From Apostichopus japonicus (taxonomy: Eukaryota; Echinodermata; Holothuroidea; Aspidochirotida; Stichopodidae), in the NCBI RefSeq assembly GCF_037975245.1, contig NC_092568.1, positions 31,776,501 to 31,840,500 on the forward strand: a stretch of DNA of 64,000 nucleotides, given 5' to 3'. This document shows positions 46,850 to 58,845 of this stretch, piece by piece (position 1 is the first letter of the stretch; every line of letters begins with the position of its first letter). The position numbers and the translations under genes are program-made. Under the pieces are notes generated by a model, which made no database searches, had not been told where the DNA came from, and saw only the letters and a list, made by a program, of their open reading frames with translations.

Positions 46850-47690
46850 TAAATTTCATTAGCTATGAAAACATGTTTACCTAACGATGTGCATTGCCGG
46901 GTCGTAAGGTGAGAGGGAGGAGAGCAGTTTACTTTAGTAGGGCAAAAAAGTATCAGGAGGGACCTCAAGTCCCCATCAAGGACCCTACAGGAGAGGGAAA
47001 ATAACTGAAGACACAAAAACTCAGACCCGATTTCAATGCTTAAAGTGCTTGTCCGAAGTATTCTTAAACCCATTCACACTACTTACAAGTACAACTTTCT
47101 CAGGCAAACCGTTCAACTCATTCACAATCCTATTAGCAAAAACTTATGCCGAATATGAATCCTACTTTGTGAATTTTGGAGTTTAAGACAATGACCTCTG
47201 GTACAACTACAATTAGCAAACATGAAAAAGTCAGTGAAGGATAAATTGTCAAAACCACTACACAATCTTGAGAACCTGAATCAATTAGTCACCACCTAAG
47301 CTCCTGTGTGGTGAAATTCAAATGCTGTAACCGCCTATTATAAGGAACACCCTTTAAGAACTTATCATCCTAGTTGCCCTCTGTACCTTCTCGAGTACTT
47401 CCTTATTCTTAGCAAAATATGGGTTCCAAGCCTGCACAACATAGCCGACCCCAGATGAGTCTAAACCAACTGCTAATAAAGCCTAACAACTATGTCCTCT
47501 TTCAGAAAACTGAAGTTCCTCTTGATCATGCCTTAAACCATATTACCTATTTTAGCAGCTTCAAGACAATGTTAACAAGGTTGCAGAGATGAGTCAAAGT
47601 ATACCTAGGTCTTTTTCAACAAAGACCCCCTTGTAACTCCTCACCATTAAGAGTGTAGGTAATGAAATCGCTTTGCACAGAGGTGTGAAG
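46850..47690 (-). mobile_element. heavily decayed LINE (non-LTR RT C-terminal part)
   Basis: Across several broken minus-strand frames one can read VEKDLG, AAKIGNMV and GMIKRNFSFL, then further on FANRIVNELNGLPEKVV and SSVNGFKN. This is the usual order at the C-terminal end of CR1-like reverse transcriptases (EKDLGV ... GxIxRxF ... FxxRVxxxWNxLP). Many stops and shifts show it is old and inactive. Confidence 0.6.
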
Positions 47691-48611
47691 AATTAAGTCG
47701 GGGTCCCGGTCCACGAGGTGAGAAATGAAATGAGTCCCGATATTTGCATTCTTTGTATTCCCTTCCTTAAATATTATGAAAATGAGGATACATTACCGTA
47801 CCAAATACCCCGTCCCCTTCCGTATATTCCCAGCTAGGGCCTCATAATTGACCCAGGACGTTGCATAACATATAGACTTCTGTATATCGATTTGGATTTG
47901 ATATAGGCCTATACGTTCTTAGTTTTTCTAGTTTAAAACATAATCTGTTTTTTCTCCTTGCCTAATGCTCCTCCTTAGCAGACATAGTTTGTTGCAATGT
48001 TAGAAAGTTGTAAAGATTTGTTTGAAGAAAAAAAAAGGATAAATGTCAATGTATTTTTTTTTTTTATTGAAATGATGAACGTTTGAAATATATTTGAAAA
48101 GTCAAAAGGTATAAATACCGCTAAGTTGTGTTCTTTAATACTTAACATGCAGAGTCGACTTTGTTGTAGCAGCATGTAAAACAATATCGAGGTATGATGG
48201 ATGACTTCATCGTTACAGGGTATGAGCCAATGTTATCAGTGTAAGATATCATGAGAAAGTTTTGTAACTTTCATGAAATGGGCAACTGGAGCTTCCAGCT
48301 AGGCTAACAAAGAAGACTGACAAAAATAACTTCTTTTAAGGAAAAGTCGCCCAGGAAAGAACTTGGGCACGAAACCAAACTACCGTACCAAACGACTGAT
48401 CCGCTCTCAGCCCCAGTCCCCTTGCATCGGGACTGTGACTGTGTGGTCATCGCCGGGTTTGCATCACCATTCCCCTCGAAAGGGAACAGATACTACAAAA
48501 ATAACGTATGTCGTATATGCCTTTTTAGACCTTTGAAGGCGGATGTAGAGACTCGGGGAAGAGTATATATCAAACAAACCTACCTGTACAGCCTAAGAGC
48601 CTTATTTAGAA

Positions 48612-48750
48612 GTGGCCAGTGAGCGCTGAAACCCCTCGACCAATCAGAAGCCATATATGGTGGTGTCCAGTGAGTGTTGAAATCCTCGACCAATCAGGAG
48701 CCGTATATAGTGGTGGCCAGTGAGCGCTGAAACCCCTTGACCAACCATTA
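48612..48750. repeat. 50-bp tandem repeat with CCAAT and TATA-like words
   Basis: Two full units and a partial third: GTGGCCAGTGAGCGCTGAAA, CCCCTCGACCAATCAGAAGC, then CATATATG or GTATATAG. CCAATCAG lies at 48,640-48,647 and 48,690-48,697. The third unit has CCAACCAT. The unit therefore carries an NF-Y-type CCAAT box followed by a TATA-like word. Confidence 0.85.
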
Positions 48751-48759
48751 CGCAGTTGG

Positions 48760-48797
48760 ACCATGGAGGTAAAAACAGATGTTTTTACCTCCATGGT
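48760..48797. repeat. perfect 38-bp palindrome, 18-bp arms
   Basis: Arms ACCATGGAGGTAAAAACA and TGTTTTTACCTCCATGGT are exact reverse complements separated by GA. It starts 10 bp after the 50-bp tandem repeat. It could form a hairpin in DNA or RNA. Confidence 0.95.
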
Positions 48798-48799
48798 TG

Positions 48800-51700
48800 G
48801 ACAAACTCTACCTACGGCTCTGCACTACATGTACCGCCTAACGATATGTCAGAAGGGTTCTACTCGTCATGTGTAAGGTTGCATTTAATATATATATTTT
48901 TTGGGTAGTCGAATGAGAACTTTATTTTAGAATACATGAAAAAATACTTCTGTAGATCTGTAGATATAAACTCTGTCTTCTGCCGCGCAAGCAGTTAATT
49001 TCTTTATAGATATATTTCTATTTATGTTTTTATTTAAAGAAAACTAACGTGACCCCTACAAATAATGGCACTAACCACAGCTTCAGGTACACTGGACTAT
49101 TGTTTAGGGGGTTAATAATTTCTCTATGAAATACAACATATTTTAACATTTATAGACATGTTAACCACATATTATTATCAAATTTTGCCAATTTAATAGT
49201 AGCAAGTACAATTTTCATGTTCCTTTGATAATATTCTTCTACCTGTTGAATGTTTTTCTAACGCAGTGGCAAACAGTAAAGATCCTTCGATTTTAGTAAT
49301 AGCAACATATTTGAGAAATGACTGTCTGCCGTCGCTAGCCAAAGGATTTGCACCAACGTTGTCTTCGGCTTTGAGTACAGCGTTTCAGTATGTTGCCGTG
49401 TTGGACGAATCTAGCCGTAATAGTTATAACCGACTTTGCGATCCGCGTTATAGCCATTGCCAACTTTGCAATCCGCGGTTCCCCTCACAATTTTGGAAGG
49501 TCGGTAAAAGTGATTCCATAGTTTTCCCCTCTCGGTACACCAAACAATGAATGTTGTGTGCTATGACCGAATCACTAGAAAGCAGTTTATGGTTCGAAAT
49601 TATATACGATAAATCTGTATATACGATCACACCATGGACTCAACCTTAGTCGATGACTATCCACCTGTGTGGTGATCATATTCAACGATGCACGGTGAGT
49701 AGACAAATTACTACATACTGTGACCTGAACGAGTCAGAAAACAAAGCTATACGTCATACCACCTTTAACTCAGCGAAAAGCTTTCAGCTAAGCTGTAGCG
49801 ATTCTGTCGAAATTCTTTCACCTTTTGCCACCGTGATTGAATAACCAGCTGCCATTTCGTCATTTTTCATTTGATCTGACTGAAATTTTGTAAGCGGTTT
49901 GTATCAGTTAAGTTTTCATACATGCGAACATATTTTAATAAATTTGAAGGTCATTTGAGGTCACAAGAGGTCATTTTCTGAAAAATGCTAATTCTCCTGA
50001 AGCGTTTGTCCAAATCTGATGCAATATTGTGGATATAACTTTCGAATGGTTTCGAACCGAAAATTGTTCAAATGCTTACTAGTTATCCAGGCTTCCTATC
50101 TAGTTCGATGTCAATCTCTGTAAAAGGACTACTTGGTAGATTTGCTATTTGAATACGACATGTGATTTTTTGTTCTTTAACGTTTCTCTGTGGTACGTCG
50201 ATTGCAAAAAAAAATTGCAGGTGGTTCCATCATTCTATGGATGCAATTTTCGTGAGCAATTTGGGTCAGCAAAATTCAAGGGTCATATCCACAACATTTT
50301 AGCAGATTTAGCAGAGGAATACGTTTTTACGTTTTCGTTCTATTATTACATGAATGAAAACTACGAAGTGCATATACTGTTCAGTGGGGGTTTTTTTTGC
50401 TTTTGTGATGGGGCATATGCTATCCCTATAGTAATAAGTGTAACTGCGATCTAATGCATAAAATAAGTTCGTGATAGTGACTCCACTTTGAAAGAAATTC
50501 CCGGAATACGACAATATCGGGATTTTTTCCGGGGAATAGCAAGGGGCGGTTCGCATACACCCTACAGTAATTAGGGCTAGCAACTGTTGAAATCAGTCCA
50601 TTTCGTAAATAGTCACCGGATTTCAGGATATGTATACAGCGCCGCAATTCTGGGGAAGTCATTTCTGAAACGTGGAAATATTGGTTATTGATCGCACCTG
50701 CTATGCCATGGGTCATGACAATTACTATGATATAACCTTTTAAGAGTCTGTTTACCCTAGATGAGTTTTTGGTAAACGATCTACGCGTAATTGTCAATAC
50801 TATGTATCTTTCTCCTTTCTTTCTTTTTTTTACTTGCTTTTTTTTGTCCGGCTAAGAATGAGGAGGTGAAAATAAGGATGATGAAAGTGAAAGCAGAGCA
50901 TATTAGATAATGTTTGGATAAAAGTGGATATTCCGCTAAAAGAGCAGTCGGGATTAAGGGTTAGGATTCGGTATTTATGCTAAAACAGTGGCCTAAATAG
51001 GCCGCTGCGAACTCCTGGGGTCCCAGACTCCCAGTACCATGGGGGTCCGATGTCAAGGACCTAAAAATATGACCACTAATCAGCGCATGCATGCGTCCGA
51101 ATATTGAAAATAATCTCAATCTCAATAACAAAGAACAGACGACGTGTTTTGAGTTTTTCATTCACTGCATCTCTACGCATTGGCAAAAATTTGGGTTAAA
51201 CGGTACATTGTAATAATTGTGTGACAAAAAATGGGAGTTCACACGAAATCCTGTCCTCTGAGGCTAGCACTTTTTATATTCAGATTCACAATTATAATGT
51301 ACAAAAATTCAAGAGGAAAATTTATCGGAGATCTCAACTTATATACTGAACAGTAAATACTTTTTCCTGCAATTTCGGCTGCACTTCAACATTTTGTTGG
51401 AAAATGTTTAAACGGTTTTGCGTATTAATTAATATGTTTATCATTTTGCTGCAAATTGTTAAAATTGATGACATTTGGATTAATAATCAGTTTGAATTCC
51501 TCACTCATATTACTAGCTTCAAATGAATTTTGTCATTCTGCAGTTGGAAATTGTTTACACATAAACTGAGCAATAAATGATCATTTTGTTGAAAACTGCA
51601 TCTATCTTTACAGAAAGATCTTAACATTTCCACGGCACCTTAACGTTTCCATTTAAATCATACCGATGTTATACTGGTTTTCCATTTGTCTTTATTTCAT

Positions 51701-52140
51701 ATACGTTGAGTATACTTGACTGATCATGCTCCATGGGTAACACTACAAAATCAGTGTCGTCTATGGACATTGGAGTGACAACAACCGGTGAGAAGGCATA
51801 TACGAAGTACATTCCTGTAAGCTCGTGGGAAGACTGAGTGCCAGACAGGACTAGCCTTTATAAGAGACGTGTCATATGATAGTCTATATACTTGACTACA
51901 AGTATAGGCTATATCGATATTTACTTAGATACACTAAAGGAATATAGGTCCGTTCCGCTGTGTCACACATTATAAGCTACATACTCGTTATTGTTACGAG
52001 AGAGCTAACGGAACGATTCGACGTGCCTGCTGTTAATTTCAGCAATACAGTGTTGCTCAAATAAGTTATTGGGACATCATTTTCACTCGACAGAGGAGGT
52101 ATATAGCCTGGTGATAAATATATTGGTTATTGGATCATCA
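48800..52140. other. 3.3-kb intergenic region, no supported gene
   Basis: AT-rich. Frames such as 49,266-49,550 (94 codons), 50,149-50,454 (101 codons) and 50,426-50,797 (123 codons, minus) match no family I know and have no splice support. A hormone-receptor-like AGGTCA array lies at 49,948-49,973. The region from about 49,860 to 50,450 has the look of an old repeat but I cannot name it. Confidence 0.4.
49948..49973 (+). promoter_or_regulatory. three AGGTCA half-sites spaced as DR4
   Basis: AGGTCA TTTG AGGTCA CAAG AGGTCA: three perfect half-sites, each separated by four bases. Nuclear receptor heterodimers of the thyroid hormone receptor and LXR type bind direct repeats with four-base spacing. 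No gene start lies nearby, so function is uncertain and it may be part of a dispersed repeat. Confidence 0.45.
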
Positions 52141-52189
52141 TATCATCAATGCCGGACTCAATATCAATACCAGATACATTTTAGTTCAC

Positions 52190-52789
52190 GGTGAGTCAAC
52201 ATGTTTATTGCAAAAGCAAAGTAAAAAAAATACATTTAGTGCAAAGTGTATTTTATACATCTTGTCAAAAAGAAGAAGCAGCAGAAGAAAACCCGTAAAG
52301 CATTCTTTGTATATATGTGCCCTAACAATTTTAACATGTATTTACAACACAACTAACGGGTTACTTAGTTTGAAAGAAGTCAGCGAATTGTGACTTCCTT
52401 CATCCCCCCCCCCCCTCTCTTTTTTTCTTTCTTCTTCTTGTGTTTGTGCTGTGTATGATTAATTCATCTATCATTATTTTGCAAGTAAGAATACAGTTGT
52501 TACTGTCACAAACTTCCGTGAGGTTAAATGGAAGCTGATTGGATTTGTAACTATTCACAGTACGGTTAAGAATGAGTGATTTGAAATCAGTTCGAATGTT
52601 ACAGTTTGTACATCAAACTCAACCAACGGCTCGATCTATTACCGCAATATGTCAATTAACATAACTATAGCCTGCACTTTGGTAAACATGAACAAATTCT
52701 TCGAACAATACCAGTGCATATTAATTTCCATTATTATAGGCAGCCGAATCAGAAGTCCATTTCGTAATTCAACCAGAAGCCAAAGCAAG
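52190..52789 (+). promoter_or_regulatory. probable 5' UTR intron and leader of the SLC5 gene
   Basis: A donor CACG/GTGAGT at 52,190/52,191 and an acceptor CATTATTATAG at 52,729-52,739 would join a non-coding first exon to the coding exon that starts translation at 52,790. Because the acceptor lies between them, the in-frame upstream ATG at 52,649 would be intronic. This is why the later ATG (CAAGATGG context) is chosen. Confidence 0.5.
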
Positions 52790-55700
52790 ATGGCGAGTGA
52801 ACTTGAACTACATATTGCTGACTATGTCGTTTTGGTGGTTCTTCTACTCACGTCTGCCGCCATAGGGGTATACCACGGAGTCTTCGCGAACCGTCAACGG
52901 ACATCCGGCGAATTCTTCCTGGCTAATCGATCGATGCACGCCTTCCCGGTGTCGGTATCGTTCGCCGTTAGTGTTATTTCGGCGATTACCTTTCTTGGGA
53001 TCACATCTTTAAGTTACTTTAACGGAATGGCGTACTTACCTACTATACTTGCTCGTATAATCGGCGGTATCTTCACAGCTACCGTGATATGCCCGGTTTT
53101 CTATAACTTAAAAGAAGCTAGCATCTATGAATACCTGGAAAGACGGTTCAACCGTATCGTGCGTTATATCGCGGTTATTGAACACTTGATCCTCACTTTA
53201 TTGATTCTTGGAGTTGTGGTCTATGCACCGGCATTGGCACTGAATGCAGTCACGGGTTTAAGCTTATTCGGGTCGATTCTCGCCGTCGGGATGGTTTCTA
53301 CCTTCTATAGTACAATCGGTGGCATTAAAGCCGTTGTCTGGAATGATCTATTTCAGGTAGGAAAGCAACTTCATTTTACACATTTGTTCATATTTACTAT
53401 AGTTAAATAGTATTTCATTTCTTACCGTTCCCGTACACTTCCATACAACCCTCATATACTAACAGAGAGTGACAAGAGTGATAAGGGAGAGTCACAGGTT
53501 GAATCCACCGTCGGTATATCGTCTATACTAAACCAAGCTCTGTTCTTTGCAAATTTTAATCTGGAAAAATGTTCACTATTCATACTCTGGATGTATGAAC
53601 TCGTGAAATATGAAAAAATTAAAGGCATGGTACAATAAAGTCCTACCGGGAATCAGAGATTTCCTCTGTTTGATAAATTATACCGTATCGTCAATGAGGA
53701 ACTGAACAATTTAAATTCTTAGTTCAAAATGACCGAAATGTTCTTATTTACCAAAACGGGAATAAACAGAGTTTCGTCATTTTGGGCGATACAGAGTTAC
53801 AACGCCAAAATGCAGTTTACATTGGCCCAATATTTTGTCTTGGAGGGGGTTGGGGTTGGATGGATAGTTGCATTTTGTTTCTCAGTATGAAATTGGCGAT
53901 TCATTACATAGTATGTTGCTTTGAAATAGCAAAATGGGTACTGTGACAGAGTGTTTCACATTCGCACACAAACGGCTTCAGTCTTCAACGACTTTTATAC
54001 GTTTTCCAAACTAACTATTGCAATGATGCTAAGGGTATCGCAGTAAATATACGGTCAGTAATTAGCCAGAAAATTTAAAATGTTTACTTGGATCGTTTAT
54101 CAATCATATGATGGCTGTAAAGATGCTTATTCACACCTAGAGATGACTTTATACCTATACACTCTAAGGCATATATATGTATTCTTTGGGCTGTCGAATA
54201 CATGTTGAAAGAGTCGCGTCGCAAATTACTGAATTTCAATTCGCATAGTTCTGCTGCATGGTAGTGGCGGAGCTAGGGGTATTGGTCAGGAGGGGCGAGA
54301 ATGGTCTGTAGGGACGCTTTCGACACTATCTTAGCGGAGCGACACCACAGGTTGGCGCGTAGCGTACAGACATTTTTTGAGTAAAGATTCTCCTTAGATC
54401 GCCGGAAATGACCCTTTCCGGGCCTGGCTAATTTGCAGATAAACGAAGAATAAATAGGTGTCATCGCCAAATTACACCAACAAAATGTGACAAATGTCAA
54501 TAGGTAGATGAGAGCACATTAAAAAAGTCAATAATCGCGAATTAGTAAACAGTGGTAAAGAGCTGAAAAGGGCGCCAGCAGTTCATTTGAGTCCGTCAGG
54601 GGGGCATCCGCCCCCCGCCCCTGACTGTATGGACGCTCCGCCACTGCTGCATGGGTCTTTCTTTCGTGGAATTACGGAGATCAGTGACAATTAATTACCA
54701 TATTTTAACATCATGAAAGACGGGTATATATTTGGTTTCGCAAGCAACTGCAACGATATACAATAAACCTTATCGATTAAGGAAAGAATCCACATATATA
54801 TGTAGATCTGAGTGTTAAACACACTATAGTATATGTAGCAACAACAATAGTGTCACCATGCACGTTCGTTATATTTCACTTATACTGTTTATCATTAGCT
54901 ACTGGCATACAACCCGGTTTAAACAGTTGATAGCGAATCCAATTCTTAACACTGTCCCAAAAGTAGTATGGTTCTCAAAGGGACCAGTTGGCATGCATGT
55001 TATTTAATTTTCTCGCGTTTCTTAAATACGAAGTTCCCAACAACATTGAATAATAATGGACACAATTAAGGAGGGAAAGAGATCAAAGAAATTATAAAAA
55101 CACACACAAAAAACACGCAAACCTAAAATCAGTTGTTCATTAAGCGCACTTTTAATTGAAGGGTGTATAAAAGACTGATGGACATGTGTAGTATAGTCAA
55201 GTTTCATGACAAGTGGTGATGACTAAGTTCAAAATTTTGAAAAAATGATGATTAAGAACGTGAAAAGTTGATTTTATGAAAAAAACCTAGAAGGACTTGT
55301 TTTAAGTAATAATGTGACATTTGTAAAAGCATAACAGCTATAAAATATAAGAAGAAGAAGAAAAACTAATAATTAAATACTTTTATTATTATTATTATTA
55401 AATATTAATTATTAATTTATTATTAGTGAAATAATTTTCATCTTTTTTTTTTCTTTTCTTTTTTTCTTGTTTCCAATCTTACAGAGCATCTTGATGTTAA
55501 TAGGCTTCCTAATAGTCATCACGGTCGCTTGTATTCGAAGTGGCGGACTCGGAGAAGTGTGGGCCAGACTAATGGAAGGACAAAGGACGACTGTTGTAGA
55601 CTTCCGGATCGATCCGAGGATCTCTCTAAGCTTTTGGACGACGGTGGTTGGTGGGTTGTTCTCCATGCTAATTTATGCAGGTACCAACCAGAACCAGGCT

Positions 55701-56720
55701 CAACGATATCTAACCTGCAAAGACCTAAGGAGTGCTAAGTGGGCCGTATTCTGGGGGTTTACGTGGATTGGTGTATTTGAGGTGATTTCCGTATTAGCTG
55801 GAGTAACTATATATGCTCATTACCATTCTTGCGATCCTTTAAGTGACGGAAAAATCTCCAAGCCCGATCAGATATTGCCCTTTTTCGTTCTCGATGTATT
55901 TGGCCGTTTTCCTGGGCTACCAGGGCTTCTGCTGAGTTCTGTTCTCTCGGCCTCTCTTAGTACAATCTCAACAGCAATTAACGGTATGACAACTATCACT
56001 GGCGAGGATGTCGTGAAGAAAATATGGACCAACATTCCGGAGGGAAGGTTCATAGCTATCATGAAATTTGTATCTGTATGGTATGGATTTCTGTTCATGC
56101 TGATGGCATTTGTGGCATCCGTAACCGGTGGTCTAATTATCAAGCTAGTTCAAGCCTTAGCCGGATCAATAACCGGTCCAGTTTTTGGCGTTTTCCTTCT
56201 AGGAATTTTGGTCCCAAGGGGTAATTCAAAGGGGGCTTTACTGGGAATGTTTATTGGTACATTTCTAGGTGTGTGGCTTCTGATAGGGTCGATCCTGTAC
56301 CCCACTTCGTCAACACCTCTCCCTCTGTCAACTGAGTCGTGTACAGCAGACATTGTTAACGCTACAGTTCAGTCTATAACAATGACTGGGGTCCATGCAC
56401 TCGCAGATACCACGACGGTGTCCCTTGCCCCTTTGACTACCGATGCAGAGACGCCCCCTGCTGCAATAACGATGTTCTACAGTATATCGTTCTTATATTT
56501 CGGAGTGCTGTCTTCGGTGGCCACATTCTTGACTGGCCTGGCAGTGGGATTTATTTTCCCAAGTGAAAGGAAAATCGAAAGTGAATTGCTTAGTCCTGTA
56601 TTGTTATCGGTGTATGATAATTTACCGGAGTCATGGCAAAGAAAGATGGCCGTCAAAAAAGAAGATAATACGAACAATCAAGAAAATGGTCTCACTGATG
56701 CTAATGATACAAAACTGTAA
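52790..56720 (+). CDS. SLC5 sodium-coupled monocarboxylate transporter-like (SLC5A8/SLC5A12 group)
   Basis: Two coding exons, 52790-53356 (CAG/GTAGGA) and 55485-56720 (CTTACAG acceptor), give 600 aa. Human SLC5A8 is about 610. The protein has the LeuT-like sodium/solute symporter layout: TM1 near 11-31, TM2 SFAVSVISAITFLG (57-70), SIYEYLERRFN (111-121), GGIKAVVWND (177-186), TNQNQAQRYLTCK (256-268) and the helix SASLSTISTAIN (344-355), whose serines and threonines form the second sodium site in this family. A long acidic-to-neutral loop at about 463-515 holds N-glycosylation-type NAT. The C-terminus DTKL fits a class I PDZ ligand. Expected role: plasma-membrane sodium-driven uptake of lactate, pyruvate or short-chain fatty acids. 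The exact substrate cannot be read from sequence. Intron 53,357-55,484 holds a hAT element. A decayed second copy lies downstream at 61.8-63.55 kb. Confidence 0.92.
54262..54646. mobile_element. hAT-like non-autonomous element, 8-bp target duplication
   Basis: 385-bp element in the SLC5 intron with ends TAGTGGCGGAGCT and, inverted, CAGTGGCGGAGC, flanked by CTGCATGG (54,254-54,261 and 54,647-54,654). It carries the family core in reverse (54,327-54,346) and the CCGGAAATGACCCTTTCCGG block. No transposase. Confidence 0.9.
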
Positions 56721-57010
56721 GGACAGAATTGGACAAATTGTATTCAGTCTAGCTGTGAAATGTACGACTCACGAGAAATAAGGGGCTCGAGTCCCCTCTC
56801 AGGGTCAGGGTCTCGGGCTGTCCATGGGATAAAGAATAATGTGTTCCCATCAATACACTGTAAGGGTAAAATGGTATACTTCAAACGGGGATTCCAATGA
56901 CAATTTTGTTGTTTTGTTCCTGGGTATACGAGCTGGCCCTCAGAGCCACTGGTCAGCTGATTGAGTTTCAAGGTATCATCAATGTAGCCTTACATGAATA
57001 CATTCCAAGA
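56721..57010. other. SLC5 3' flank
   Basis: Follows the stop codon directly and likely holds the 3' UTR. No canonical AATAAA in the first 200 bases. AATAAA occurs in the satellite that follows (for example near 57,026), so the transcript may end inside the repeat. Confidence 0.4.
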
Positions 57011-58218
57011 TATTCCAATTTATCAATAAACCCTGTATGTCTAGTATTCACATGGAGAATTTATCGTGAAAGTTTCTCAGACACTGACCAACAAAATTTG
57101 CGAATAAAACTAATTATAATGATTTTATTTAATAAAAATAAAAAAATATATAAAAATAAGATGTTATCAGAAACAATACTTTACGGACGATAACTTGCAT
57201 TATAAAATCCTCTAATTTTGAGATCCTTTTTTTTCCGTAAATATTTCTATTGATCTATATTGATCTCAAATAATGTGGTAAATTTTTAATACGCGGTCCC
57301 TTTACTTCCTCCTTATTCCAATTTATCAATAAAACCTATATGTCTAGTCTTCTCATGGAGAAGTAATCGCCAAAGTTTCTCAGACACTGACCAACAAAAT
57401 TTGCGAATAAAACTAATTATAATGATTTTATTTAATAAAAATAAAAAAATATATAAAAATATGATGTTACCAGAAACAATACTTTACGGACGATAACTTG
57501 CATTATAAAATCCTCTAATTTTGAGATCCTTTTTTTTCCGTAAATATTTCTATTGATCTACTGATTTCAAATAATGTGTTAAATTTTTAATACGCGGTCC
57601 CTTTACTTCCTCCTTATTCCAATTTATCAATAAAACCTATATGTCTAGTCTTCACATGGAGAATTTATCGTGAAAGTTTCTCAGACACTGACCAACAAAA
57701 TTTGCGAATAAAACTAATTATAATGGTTGTATTTTATAAAAGTAAAAAATATATATTAAAAAAAGGTGTTACCAGAAACAGTACTTTACTGACGATAACT
57801 TGCATTATAAAATCATCTAATTTTTAGATTTTTTTTTGTTGTAAATATTTCTATTGATCTATATTGATCTCAAATAATGTGTTAAATTTTTATTACGCGG
57901 TCCCTTTACTTCCTTCTTATTCTAATTTATCAATAAACCCTATATGTTTAGTATTCTCATGGAGTAATTTATCGTGAAAGTTTCTCAGAAACTGACCAAC
58001 AAATTTTGCGAATAAAACTAATTATAATGGTTATATTTTATAAAAGTAAAAAAAAATATATTAAAAAAAGGTGTTTATCAGAAACAGTACTTTACGGACG
58101 ATAAATTGCCTGATAAAATCCTCTAATTTTGAGATCCTTTTTTTTTTTGTCGTAAATATTTCTATTGATCTATTGATTTCAAATAATGTGGTAAATTTTT
58201 AATACAGTCCCTTTTCTT
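57011..58218. repeat. 302-bp satellite, four tandem copies
   Basis: Units start at 57,011, 57,314, 57,615 and 57,918 with TATTCCAATTTATCAATAAA (fourth TATTCTAATTTATC). Shared blocks are GAAAGTTTCTCAGACACTGA, CGAATAAAACTAATTATAAT, TACTTTACGGACGATAACTT and TACGCGGTCCCTTTACTTCC. The copies are very alike, with divergence rising toward the last two. Very AT-rich. It lies directly downstream of the SLC5 gene. Confidence 0.95.
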
Positions 58219-58332
58219 CCTTCTTCCTTCTCATCATAATGTAAGAAATCGCAAACTTATAGCTAAAGTCTTAATTATATCCAATGGTTATTGGATAAAT
58301 AATCCAAACGAGAACTTTCTAGTTAATTTATG

Positions 58333-58431
<99 letters not shown>

Positions 58432-58752
58432 TTTTTACTCTACATTCATGTATTGATGCCCTAGCATTGCAAAATAAGTTTATATACTGAACTTAAATTT
58501 GCTATTTGCATTAAATTTGTTCGCTATTAATAAGTTCATAATCATGCTGTTATATCTACACGAAATAAAATAATGATAATCAAAGAGCTCAACATTTACA
58601 TTTTGTAAGAATTCGTTAAACATTTTGCTATAATTTAGTAATAATATTGGGCCAATGCGTGAAATGCTGCATGATCGAGGAATAAATAGAGAATATCATC
58701 AAAGAATTTATTTTGTTTGTTCATTGTTCGTATAGTTTCACAATCACAACAA

Positions 58753-58817
<65 letters not shown>

Positions 58818-58845
58818 CATATACATATACATATATACATATATA
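58219..58845. repeat. AT-rich spacer with (TA)n tracts
   Basis: (TA)n at 58,333-58,429 and 58,759-58,845, broken by short single-copy AT-rich sequence. The 60-70 codon frames of alternating Tyr and Ile come from the repeat. No gene seen. Confidence 0.85.

Noticed and set aside
49266-49550. 94-codon plus-strand frame
   Set aside because: Begins at GTG, contains an internal nucleotide repeat (CGACTTTGCGATCCGCG-like), no homology.
50149-50797. Overlapping frames of 91-123 codons on both strands
   Set aside because: No motif, no splice context, and the region looks like an old repeat.
54273-54500. 75-codon minus-strand frame in the SLC5 intron
   Set aside because: Lies inside a hAT-like element and has no transposase similarity.
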